NCBI GenBank assembly: GCA_964655225.1
Contig: CAZZMB010000003.1
Location: forward strand, 1-64,000
Length of the DNA stretch: 64,000 nt
DNA from: JAFMKE01 sp964655225
Lineage (GTDB): Bacteria; Bacteroidota; Bacteroidia; Chitinophagales; UBA8649
Direction: 5' to 3'
Shown: piece after piece, positions 17,522 through 25,097 of the stretch
Numbering within the stretch: the first letter of the stretch is position 1
How the letters are laid out: each line of letters starts with the position of its first letter
The notes under the pieces: model-generated
Seen by the model: the letters and a program-made list of their open reading frames with translations, nothing else
Databases searched by the model: none
Told to the model about the DNA's origin: nothing
Position numbers and translations under genes: made by a program

Positions 17522-19231
17522 TTGAACACAGATAAAGAACACATCCAACACTTAGCCGCAATTTGCAAAGCAAAAGGGGTCTCCCATGCTATTGTTTCGC
17601 CTGGTTCTAGGTGTGCACCTCTAATTATTGCATTCAATCAAATGGATGGAATTGAGTGTATTTCTGTTATTGATGAGAGAAGTGCTGGCTTTGTTGCTTT
17701 AGGTATTGCACAACAAAGCAAACAGGTCGTAGCTCTTATTTGCACTTCCGGTTCTGCAACCCTTAATTACGCTCCTGCACTTGCAGAAGCATTTTATCAA
17801 AAAGTTCCCTTATTGGTTCTGAGTGCAGATCGTCCCAATGAATGGATTGATCAAGGAGAAAATCAAAGTATCAACCAGTTTGAGATATATAAAAACTATA
17901 TAAAGAAGTCATATCAACTTCCTGTGCATGTTGAAACAGAGAAAGATTTATGGTATTGTAATCGAATTATTGCAGAAGCCTTGAATACATGCCTTTATCC
18001 TGATTTTGGGCCTGTGCATATTAACATACCCTTAAGGGAGCCTTTATACAATATAGGAAACACAACTATTAAACAAACTAAAATTATAGATTTAGCTAAA
18101 CCTGTCTATGCATTGGAAACTGCAGAGATTAAAAAGCTTGCAGAGGAATGGGCTGGGTATGATAAGATTTTGATTGTCGTTGGCGGACTAAAGGAAAGAG
18201 ATACTGATTTAGAGCGCATACTTCAAAGGTTCAGTGACCAGAGTAACGTAGTTATCCTCAAGGAGTCTATTTCCAATGTCTATGGAGAAAATTTTATTGA
18301 TCAGGTCGATGCTAACATTGAAGTAATCCAAGACTTGAAATCAAATAAATACGTACCGCAATTAATACTTACCATAGGGGCAGCCGTTGTTTCAAAAAAA
18401 TTAAAATTCTGGTTGAGAGCACAAAAAAATCTGAATCATTGGCACATTACCAGTTCGTTTGAGCATTGGGATATTTTTCAAGGCTTATCTAAAGTCTTAC
18501 AGCACGATGCACAAAGTTTCTTCGAGCGCATGTATGCTTCAATTGATGAATGTGAAAGTACATATCGTAAAGATTGGAAAATGTTAAGTCTATCTGCTGA
18601 GCGAATACATACTGACTATCTGGACAAACAAATTTTTACCGATTTTAAAGTATTTGAATTTCTTTTTAAAAATTTACCTCAAGGAAGTAATGTGCATTTA
18701 GGAAACAGTACACCTATTCGATACGCGAATTTATTGCGAATTGAGGAGAAGAAAAACTTATCGATAAACTCGAATAGAGGGGTCAGTGGAATTGATGGGG
18801 TTATGAGTACCGCAGTCGGAGCAAGTATTGCCAAACCGAATCACTTATGTTTTTGTATTACAGGTGACGTCGCCGCTTTATATGACTCCAATGCTTTAAT
18901 GAGCGCGCATTTAAGTCCTCAGTTAAAATTGATAATTATTAACAATCAAGGGGGAAATATTTTTAAAATAATTCCGGGACCGCAAAAGCTTTCAGAGCTA
19001 GAACAGTTTTTCGAAACGAAGCACGCTTACCACTTTGAACATTTAGCAAATATGCATTCGTGTGCCTATTATACAGCATCAAATCTAGAAGAGCTTAGAA
19101 TTAAATTCACCAACTTTATTCAAGAAGCAAATGAAAGTGCTATTTTAGAGATTAGAACAAACGGAGATGAGAGTGCCCAATCACTGCGGGCTTACTTCGA
19201 ATATTTAAAGCAAGAAATTAACTTGAATTAG
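17522..19231 (+). CDS. menD: 2-succinyl-5-enolpyruvyl-6-hydroxy-3-cyclohexene-1-carboxylate synthase
   Basis: 569-residue thiamine-diphosphate enzyme that joins isochorismate and 2-oxoglutarate in menaquinone synthesis. The N-terminal domain has SPGSRCAPL, the active-site glutamate (IDERSAGF) and GSATLNYAPALAEAF. The C-terminal domain has NRGVSGIDG and the cofactor motif GDVAALYDSNAL. The start is TTG: the upstream region is closed and a -7 element ends at 17514, so no earlier start is possible. It follows the isochorismate synthase gene, its pathway predecessor, but has its own promoter. Six bases separate it from the ABC ATPase gene. Confidence 0.96.
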   Translation: MNTDKEHIQHLAAICKAKGVSHAIVSPGSRCAPLIIAFNQMDGIECISVIDERSAGFVALGIAQQSKQVVALICTSGSATLNYAPALAEAFYQKVPLLVLSADRPNEWIDQGENQSINQFEIYKNYIKKSYQLPVHVETEKDLWYCNRIIAEALNTCLYPDFGPVHINIPLREPLYNIGNTTIKQTKIIDLAKPVYALETAEIKKLAEEWAGYDKILIVVGGLKERDTDLERILQRFSDQSNVVILKESISNVYGENFIDQVDANIEVIQDLKSNKYVPQLILTIGAAVVSKKLKFWLRAQKNLNHWHITSSFEHWDIFQGLSKVLQHDAQSFFERMYASIDECESTYRKDWKMLSLSAERIHTDYLDKQIFTDFKVFEFLFKNLPQGSNVHLGNSTPIRYANLLRIEEKKNLSINSNRGVSGIDGVMSTAVGASIAKPNHLCFCITGDVAALYDSNALMSAHLSPQLKLIIINNQGGNIFKIIPGPQKLSELEQFFETKHAYHFEHLANMHSCAYYTASNLEELRIKFTNFIQEANESAILEIRTNGDESAQSLRAYFEYLKQEINLN

Positions 19232-19237
19232 AAAGCA

Positions 19238-19966
19238 ATGAGTCAAGAAGAAAATATACTAGAAGAGAAGCAATCGGTCATATCCTTGATAGATTTACAA
19301 AATGCCAATATTTATCAGGAGGATTCTTTGATTCTTAATCAAGTGGATTTCAAGGTAAATGCCGGAGAGTTTGTTTACCTAATTGGAAAAACGGGTAGTG
19401 GCAAAAGTTCATTGCTTAAAACTTTATACGCTGATATCCCATTGATTAAGGGAGAGGGAGCTATCAATACCTTTAACCTTCGAAAATTGAGGGATAAGCA
19501 GATTCCTCTTTTACGTAGAAGTATAGGTATTGTCTTTCAAGATTTTGAATTATTAATGGATAGAAGTGTCGCTGAGAATCTTTCTTTCGTTTTAGAAGCT
19601 ACCGGTTGGAAATCGTCCAATAAGATAAACACAAGAATAGAAGATGTTTTAAATCAAGTCGGACTTAAGACTAAACATTTCAAAATGCCACATGAACTTT
19701 CTGGCGGCGAGCAGCAAAGAGTTGTTATTGCTCGTGCATTACTCAATAATCCTGCACTAATTTTGGCAGATGAACCTACAGGAAATTTGGATCCTGACAC
19801 TTCTGATGATATAATGAATCTATTGTTTAAAATTAATAAAGAATCAAATACAGGGGTTCTAATGGCAACACATAACTACGCTATCATTGAAAAATTTCCT
19901 GGTCGTATTGTCAAATGCATAGATGGTACTCTCAAGGAAGATGAAACTATGATGATGTCATTATAA
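19238..19966 (+). CDS. FtsE-like ABC transporter ATP-binding protein
   Basis: 242 residues, a single ABC ATPase domain. Walker A is GKTGSGKSS, the signature LSGGEQQRVVIARAL, and Walker B ILADEPTGNLD, followed by the switch-His segment MATHNYAII. The EPTGNLD and FQDFELL motifs are typical of the FtsE/LolD group. A ~20-residue acidic N-terminal extension precedes the core. No FtsX-type permease gene is adjacent. It is likely the cell-division or murein-hydrolase-control ATPase FtsE, but LolD-like lipoprotein export cannot be excluded. Co-transcribed with menD by spacing. Confidence 0.85.
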   Translation: MSQEENILEEKQSVISLIDLQNANIYQEDSLILNQVDFKVNAGEFVYLIGKTGSGKSSLLKTLYADIPLIKGEGAINTFNLRKLRDKQIPLLRRSIGIVFQDFELLMDRSVAENLSFVLEATGWKSSNKINTRIEDVLNQVGLKTKHFKMPHELSGGEQQRVVIARALLNNPALILADEPTGNLDPDTSDDIMNLLFKINKESNTGVLMATHNYAIIEKFPGRIVKCIDGTLKEDETMMMSL

Positions 19967-19970
19967 GCGT

Positions 19971-20843
19971 ATGGATTTCTCCATACTCATACCGGTTTAT
20001 AATACTCATATTGAGTGCTTATGCCATGAACTTTGCAAGCAGGCAGCTAAGTTCTCCGATAATTTCCAAATTTTATTTGTAGACGATTGTTCGGAGCTAA
20101 GCATTAGCTATATCAATCAAAAGGTTAGTTCATACACCAATGTAGACTATCAAGTCTTAAGCCAAAACATCGGTAGATCTGCGATACGTAATTTACTCTT
20201 TGAAAAAGCACAATATGATAATTGTATTATTATGGATGGAGATGTTCGTGTCATACGCGATGACTTCCTATTAACTTATCTGAAGGCATTAAAAGAGGAC
20301 ATAATTCTTGTGGGAGGACATAGTTATCAGAAGACTATTCCTTTGGACCAATTGAAATTATTACATTGGATGTATGGGGTAAAAGTGGAAAGTAAAAATT
20401 TTGAAAAAAGGCAAGCCTTTCCCTATCGTTCATTCATGACCAGTAATTTTGCAAGCACTAAACAAACATTTCAACAATTAAAATTTGATGAATCTATCCA
20501 TGGATATGGTCATGAGGATACCTTGTTTGGTATTCAAGCCAAGCAAAGAGGTATAACCATTTATCACCTAGACAATCCCGTACAGCATGTTGGTTTAGAA
20601 AATACAACTGTGTTTATTGATAAACAAAAAAGTGCAGTAAGCAACCTAAAGCGACTTTATAATAGTAGCCCGAATAAAAATGAACTTCATCAACAAATTC
20701 AACTTATTCGATTAGGAGAATTGAAATTGCCTTGGTTACTTTTGAGAATCATAAGGCCTTTATTGCTAAAAAATTTGAAGGGGGAATCACCTAAAATTAT
20801 ATCGCTTCAACTACTCAAGATCCTATGGTGGAGATATGGATAA
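19971..20843 (+). CDS. Family 2 glycosyltransferase
   Basis: 290-residue GT-A fold enzyme. Near the N-terminus it has SILIPVYN and FVDDCSE for nucleotide-sugar binding, then the metal-binding DGD in IMDGDVRV. A C-terminal GYGHEDTLFG segment resembles the galactosyltransferase-like acceptor region with its catalytic ED. No membrane span is obvious, though the basic, Leu-rich C-terminus could sit on the membrane. It starts four bases after the ABC ATPase gene. Sugar and acceptor are unknown; surface glycan synthesis is likely. Confidence 0.88.
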   Translation: MDFSILIPVYNTHIECLCHELCKQAAKFSDNFQILFVDDCSELSISYINQKVSSYTNVDYQVLSQNIGRSAIRNLLFEKAQYDNCIIMDGDVRVIRDDFLLTYLKALKEDIILVGGHSYQKTIPLDQLKLLHWMYGVKVESKNFEKRQAFPYRSFMTSNFASTKQTFQQLKFDESIHGYGHEDTLFGIQAKQRGITIYHLDNPVQHVGLENTTVFIDKQKSAVSNLKRLYNSSPNKNELHQQIQLIRLGELKLPWLLLRIIRPLLLKNLKGESPKIISLQLLKILWWRYG

Positions 20844-20902
20844 CTAGTATGCTTCGGGATATAAAAACTTATAACTTTACATAAAAATAAAGGTACAAAA
20901 AA

Positions 20903-21619
20903 ATGAAAGTTGCATTACTAGGATATGGTAAAATGGGCAAGACCATCGAAAATGTTTTATTAGCACGCAAGCATACAGTAGTCTTAAAAATAAATGATGG
21001 TAATTTAGAAGAACTTACATTGGATAATTTAAAATCCTGTGATCTTGCTATCGAATTTTCAAATCCTTCAAGTGCTCTTTCTAATTATCGATTATGCTTT
21101 GAAGCAGGAATTCCTGTGGTATCTGGAACGACAGGTTGGCTGGAACATTTAGATCAACTAAAAATAGAATTAAATGAAAGGAATGGCACTCTTTTCTATT
21201 CTCCAAATTTCAGTATTGGCGTAAATATATTCTTTAAACTAAACACTTTTTTAGCAGGTTTGATGAATCAACATGAAAGTTATGATGTTGAAATTGAAGA
21301 AATTCATCATAAGGAAAAGTTAGATTCGCCAAGTGGGACGGGTATTAAAACGGCTGCGCTTATTTTAAGTGAAATAGAAAGGAAGGATCAATGGGTAGAA
21401 AATTTTAAAAACACTGAAAGTGAGCTTCTAATCAAGGTTAAAAGAGAAGAAGATGTTTCAGGCACTCATTCTGTCGATTATTTTTCCGACGTAGATAAGT
21501 TGAGTATTTCACACACCGCCTTTTCTCGAAAAGGATTCGCATTCGGCGCCGTTATTGCGGCTGAATGGGTCATCGGAAAGAGAGGATTTTTTGGAATGGA
21601 CGATATGCTTAATTTTTAA
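20903..21619 (+). CDS. dapB: 4-hydroxy-tetrahydrodipicolinate reductase
   Basis: 238 residues, as in other Bacteroidota DapB. It reduces the DapA product in the diaminopimelate/lysine pathway. The nucleotide motif GYGKMG is at residues 7-12, VSGTTGW is the substrate-loop region, and the signature EEIHHKEKLDSPSGTG contains the catalytic His pair and Lys. A near -7 element (TAACTTTA) and a short purine-rich leader precede the ATG, so it may be transcribed apart from the glycosyltransferase gene. Confidence 0.96.
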   Translation: MKVALLGYGKMGKTIENVLLARKHTVVLKINDGNLEELTLDNLKSCDLAIEFSNPSSALSNYRLCFEAGIPVVSGTTGWLEHLDQLKIELNERNGTLFYSPNFSIGVNIFFKLNTFLAGLMNQHESYDVEIEEIHHKEKLDSPSGTGIKTAALILSEIERKDQWVENFKNTESELLIKVKREEDVSGTHSVDYFSDVDKLSISHTAFSRKGFAFGAVIAAEWVIGKRGFFGMDDMLNF

Positions 21620-21672
21620 AAATTTGTGCGCGAAAAACTTTAATTTTACCACCCACAGAAAATAATGAATAA

Positions 21673-23241
21673 ATGATTTTTATTGCAATAATATTATTGT
21701 TAGTTGGCTATATGTTTGGTCTATATCTCTGGTTTGAGAAAGCTGGAGAACTCGGATGGAAGGCCTTCGTGCCTTATTTAAGAATTAAAACTTGGATTGA
21801 ATTGACTAATAAGCCAAAATGGTTTGTTGTGGGCAGTTTTATTCCTGTTCTTAATCTCTTTATTTATACGAATTTGATTGGTGAAACTAGCGATAGTTAT
21901 AGACGTTATGCATTTTGGGAACATACCATTGCGATACTTGGCGGTTGGTTTTGGCTGCCTTATATTGGAAGAAAACAAGAAGAAAAATATCATGGTGCAG
22001 GGGGAGAAAACGACAATTACAAAAGGCCAGTAAAGGTAAAAATACGGGAATGGGCAGATGCAATCATTTTTGCAGTTTGTGCAGCATACTTTATTCGAAC
22101 TTTTGTTTTTGAGATATACGCTATTCCAACATCAAGTATGGAAGGAACTTTGAGAGTTGGTGATGTTTTGGTGGTAAGTAAGTTTCACTATGGAAGTCGG
22201 GTACCAAATACACCGCTTGCATTTCCTTTAGTTCATCACAGTTTTCCTAAGTTTTTAGGCGGTGGTAAATCGTATTTAGAATGGATAAAGCTTCCGTATA
22301 ATCGATTGCCCGCAATAGAAAGAGTTAGCCGAAATGACATGGTTGTATTTAACTTTCCTGCAAATGATACCACTACCCGAGAATTTGACAGTGCACTCCC
22401 CTATTATGACCTAGTAAGACGTGCCGAGGCTGAAGGTATTCCAAACGCAGACAAATTTATAAAAGACAAATATACAGTCATCTCAAGACCTGTCGATAAA
22501 CGAGAGAATTACATTAAACGCTGCGTAGCTATTCCAGGAGATAAGTTGGAAGTCAGAAGTGGTGAGTTATTGATCAATGATGCACCAGCTTATGAACCTG
22601 AAAATTTGCAATTCACTTTTGTTGTTTATGCAAGTTCAATAATTAGTGATGATCAATTTCATGATATTGATGTAACTGAATTTAATGTGATTTCATCTGC
22701 TCCTTCAGTGTATGAAGTGTATACAAATAAGTCTAAAGCATTATTGCTAGCTGCAATGGATAAGGTTACATCAGTTGAACCCTACTTTTACAATGAGCGT
22801 GACGATTATAATGGTTCAGCATATACTTTCTACCCATACCATGAAGATTTCAGATATAATCAGGACAATTATGGCCCGATAACTATTCCGAGCAAAGGAC
22901 TAACTATCCCCTTAAATAAGAGCAACTACTTGCTCTATGAGCGATGTATTCGTGTTTATGAAAATAACAGCTTAACGATTAAGAATGGTAAGGCCTACAT
23001 TAATGGTTTGGAGAGTAATTCGTACACGTTTAAGATGGACTATTATTGGATGATGGGAGATAATCGTCATCGTTCCCAAGATTCCAGATTTTGGGGCTTT
23101 GTTCCTGAAGATCATATCGTAGGGAAAGCATGGTTCTTGGTAACTTCATTCAGTAAGGAAGACAGCTTCTTACGCTTAGATAGAACTTTAAGAGGCATCC
23201 ATGGTAATTGGGCTCCGCAAGATGAAAAGTACAGGCATTAA
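21673..23241 (+). CDS. lepB: Signal peptidase I (long Bacteroidota form)
   Basis: 522 residues, far longer than E. coli LepB (324). It has hydrophobic segments near 1-20 and 50-75 and another before the catalytic box. Catalytic Ser155 is in PTSSMEGTL and Lys282 in NYIKRCVAIPGD, so the Ser-Lys spacing is 127 residues against about 55 in E. coli. A second insertion of ~150 residues precedes the GDNRHRSQDSRFWG box near residue 460. It acts at the inner membrane, cleaving Sec signal peptides. It follows dapB by 53 bases and is followed by tRNA-Arg. Confidence 0.95.
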   Translation: MIFIAIILLLVGYMFGLYLWFEKAGELGWKAFVPYLRIKTWIELTNKPKWFVVGSFIPVLNLFIYTNLIGETSDSYRRYAFWEHTIAILGGWFWLPYIGRKQEEKYHGAGGENDNYKRPVKVKIREWADAIIFAVCAAYFIRTFVFEIYAIPTSSMEGTLRVGDVLVVSKFHYGSRVPNTPLAFPLVHHSFPKFLGGGKSYLEWIKLPYNRLPAIERVSRNDMVVFNFPANDTTTREFDSALPYYDLVRRAEAEGIPNADKFIKDKYTVISRPVDKRENYIKRCVAIPGDKLEVRSGELLINDAPAYEPENLQFTFVVYASSIISDDQFHDIDVTEFNVISSAPSVYEVYTNKSKALLLAAMDKVTSVEPYFYNERDDYNGSAYTFYPYHEDFRYNQDNYGPITIPSKGLTIPLNKSNYLLYERCIRVYENNSLTIKNGKAYINGLESNSYTFKMDYYWMMGDNRHRSQDSRFWGFVPEDHIVGKAWFLVTSFSKEDSFLRLDRTLRGIHGNWAPQDEKYRH

Positions 23242-23284
23242 ATATCTATTGTATGAAATCCTTTTTTACAATCAAAACTTTAGT

Positions 23285-23292
23285 TAAGTTTG
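23285..23292 (+). promoter_or_regulatory. Bacteroidota -7 promoter element (TAAGTTTG) for tRNA-Arg
   Basis: Exact TAnnTTTG match ending 22 bases before the tRNA 5' end. Confidence 0.55.
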
Positions 23293-23314
23293 ATGTCAGT
23301 TTTAATCTACCACT

Positions 23315-23388
23315 GGCCTAGTAGCTCAATTGGATAGAGCACTACATTACGGCTGTAGAGGTTTGGGGTTCGACTCCCTACTAGGTCA
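23315..23388 (+). tRNA. tRNA-Arg (anticodon ACG)
   Basis: A full cloverleaf can be drawn. Acceptor GGCCTAG (23315-23321) pairs with CTAGGTC (23381-23387) with one G-U. The anticodon stem CTACA/TGTAG holds the loop TTACGGC, so the anticodon is ACG at 23349-23351. The variable loop has five bases, and the T stem is five pairs with a TTCGACT loop. Discriminator is A; CCA is not encoded. The anticodon A34 is expected to be deaminated to inosine. Confidence 0.96.
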
Positions 23389-23391
23389 CAG

Positions 23392-23427
23392 AAGGTCTTT
23401 TCAAGTCATTGGAAAGGCCTTTTTTTT
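23392..23427 (+). terminator. Intrinsic terminator after tRNA-Arg
   Basis: AAGGTCTTT (23392-23400) pairs with AAAGGCCTT (23413-23421) with one G-U wobble, around a 12-base loop, followed by a run of eight T. This is the clearest rho-independent terminator in the window. Confidence 0.85.
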
Positions 23428-23540
23428 AGAGTAAATATGATTTCTTATACCCCAATAACCGATATCATTAGCTTACCGTGTTTCAATGTAGATAGGATAA
23501 ATATAACTTAACAATCACTTAAGATTGTCAGAAAAGGACA

Positions 23541-23876
23541 TTATAGATCCTCTTTTACTTCGTTCAGAAATAATTTAATTTGTTGCAACGACTCAACAAT
23601 TCGCTGGTTATTTTTAAGATTATCTGTATTCGAACTTAATTTTTGTTTAGCTCCGTCCAGGGTATACCCTTTTTCCTTAACTAAATGATAAATCATTTTC
23701 AGATTTTTCACATCCAGTTTTGTAAACAAGCGATTACCTTTCTTGTTTTTACGTGGTTTTAAGATATCAAACTCTTTTTCCCAATAGCGCAATAAAGATG
23801 TTGACACATCGAAAATTTTCGCAACCTCACCTATAGAATAATATAGTTTTTCAATCTTAAACTCTTTGTAAGGCAT
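23541..23876 (-). CDS. MerR family transcriptional regulator
   Basis: 111 residues: a single MerR winged-helix domain (residues ~10-80: YSIGEVAKIFDVSTSLLRYW ... GNRLFTKLDV) and a short helical tail. It lacks the Cys-rich or ligand-binding C-terminus of metal or drug sensors. It lies downstream of the M23 peptidase gene on the same strand, 148 bases apart, a pairing I recall as common in Bacteroidota. The effector and targets are unknown. Confidence 0.92.
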   Translation of the reverse strand: MPYKEFKIEKLYYSIGEVAKIFDVSTSLLRYWEKEFDILKPRKNKKGNRLFTKLDVKNLKMIYHLVKEKGYTLDGAKQKLSSNTDNLKNNQRIVESLQQIKLFLNEVKEDL

Positions 23877-24024
23877 TGAAATTAAGTTTTAACTGATTAG
23901 ATATTCAAAGTTATTCATATTACATTAAAATGTGTTTATTTCTCAAACATATTTTAAATTTAATTCTAATCTTCGGGATAGTTCAGAAATCTGAATGTTT
24001 TGCCTAGTGTAATGATCCACTAGA

Positions 24025-24996
24025 TTAATCTAAGGAACTTCCAGTATTTTCAGAAAGTCGAACCATTTCTTCAAAACTATCATCATCTAAGTCTTGATAA
24101 TAAAAATATACGGGATTTACTTTTTGTCCATTTTTGTGCACCTCGTAATGCAGATGTGGCCCAACCGACTTGCCAGTGTTTCCGACATAGCCTATTACTT
24201 GTCCGCGTTGAACTTCCTCTCCTTGGTTTATAGCAAAACCATTCAGGTGGGCATAGAGGGTCTTATAGCCATAGCCATGGTCAATGATTATGCGTTTGCC
24301 GTAGCCTCCAGTGCTATAATTGACTTTAATCGCTTTTCCTTTACCCGTAGCATAAATTTCCGTACCCTTTGGTGCAGTAAAATCCATTCCTGCGTGAAAC
24401 TTACTAACTCCATATACCGGATCTATCCTCCAACCATAACCTGAAGCCATGCGTTTTAAATCATGATTAGATACGGGCTGTATAGCTGGTAAAGACTTAA
24501 GTTTATCCTCTTTCTTATGCACCAAATTAGCAATTTCATCGTAAGATTCTGATTGCAAAAACATTTTGCGCTTTAAGGCATCCAACTTAAGGTTTACATC
24601 AACCAATAAATCTCCAGTATTATACATTGCAAGTTCCTGATAACGTTCACTGCCTCCCACTTCAATATTCCATAGAGATGACGAAACCGGCTCAGATTCG
24701 AAGATTACTCGATAAATATTTCTATCCCGTTCTTGCAAATTTTCAATTACTTTACTCAGCTGATCCATAGAAGAACTTAAGTATTCGAGCTGTTCTGTTT
24801 GAGTCTTATTTTCCTTCATTAACATCTTCTCTTTAGGTGATGAAAAGACGGAACCGCCAATAATTATAATGAGAAATGCGGTAACAATTGCTGCAGATAA
24901 AAATCCTAAAACTTTCAATATCCTGTTATTCCATGAAACCTTTACTTTTTCGTATTGCAAGGTTTTTAAATTATAATAGAACTTTTCTTTTTTCAC
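24025..24996 (-). CDS. M23 family metallopeptidase (LytM domain), membrane-anchored
   Basis: Peptidoglycan endopeptidase-like protein of 323 residues from a GTG start at 24996. The open frame extends upstream to 25047, but the -7 element TATATTTG at 25045-25052 overlaps that start, so it cannot be translated. One membrane span (roughly residues 25-50) is followed by a coiled coil (~60-170) and a C-terminal LytM domain with the zinc ligands in HAGMDF and HLHYE. The CcmB/NlpD/MepM-like layout suggests cell-wall remodelling in the periplasm. It is divergent from alaS. Confidence 0.92.
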   Translation of the reverse strand: MKKEKFYYNLKTLQYEKVKVSWNNRILKVLGFLSAAIVTAFLIIIIGGSVFSSPKEKMLMKENKTQTEQLEYLSSSMDQLSKVIENLQERDRNIYRVIFESEPVSSSLWNIEVGGSERYQELAMYNTGDLLVDVNLKLDALKRKMFLQSESYDEIANLVHKKEDKLKSLPAIQPVSNHDLKRMASGYGWRIDPVYGVSKFHAGMDFTAPKGTEIYATGKGKAIKVNYSTGGYGKRIIIDHGYGYKTLYAHLNGFAINQGEEVQRGQVIGYVGNTGKSVGPHLHYEVHKNGQKVNPVYFYYQDLDDDSFEEMVRLSENTGSSLD

Positions 24997-25044
24997 AGCT
25001 ATATAAAAGCGTACTTTTGTACTTTTAATTGAATAAATGTACGT

Positions 25045-25052
25045 CAAATATA
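25045..25052 (-). promoter_or_regulatory. Bacteroidota -7 promoter element (TATATTTG) for the M23 peptidase gene
   Basis: Exact match on the minus strand. It gives a leader of about 40 bases to the GTG start at 24996 and rules out the upstream alternative start at 25047. Confidence 0.55.
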
Positions 25053-25097
25053 GTTAATTAATTTTAGCTTAGACTCTTAAAAAAACTTAATCCTGCT

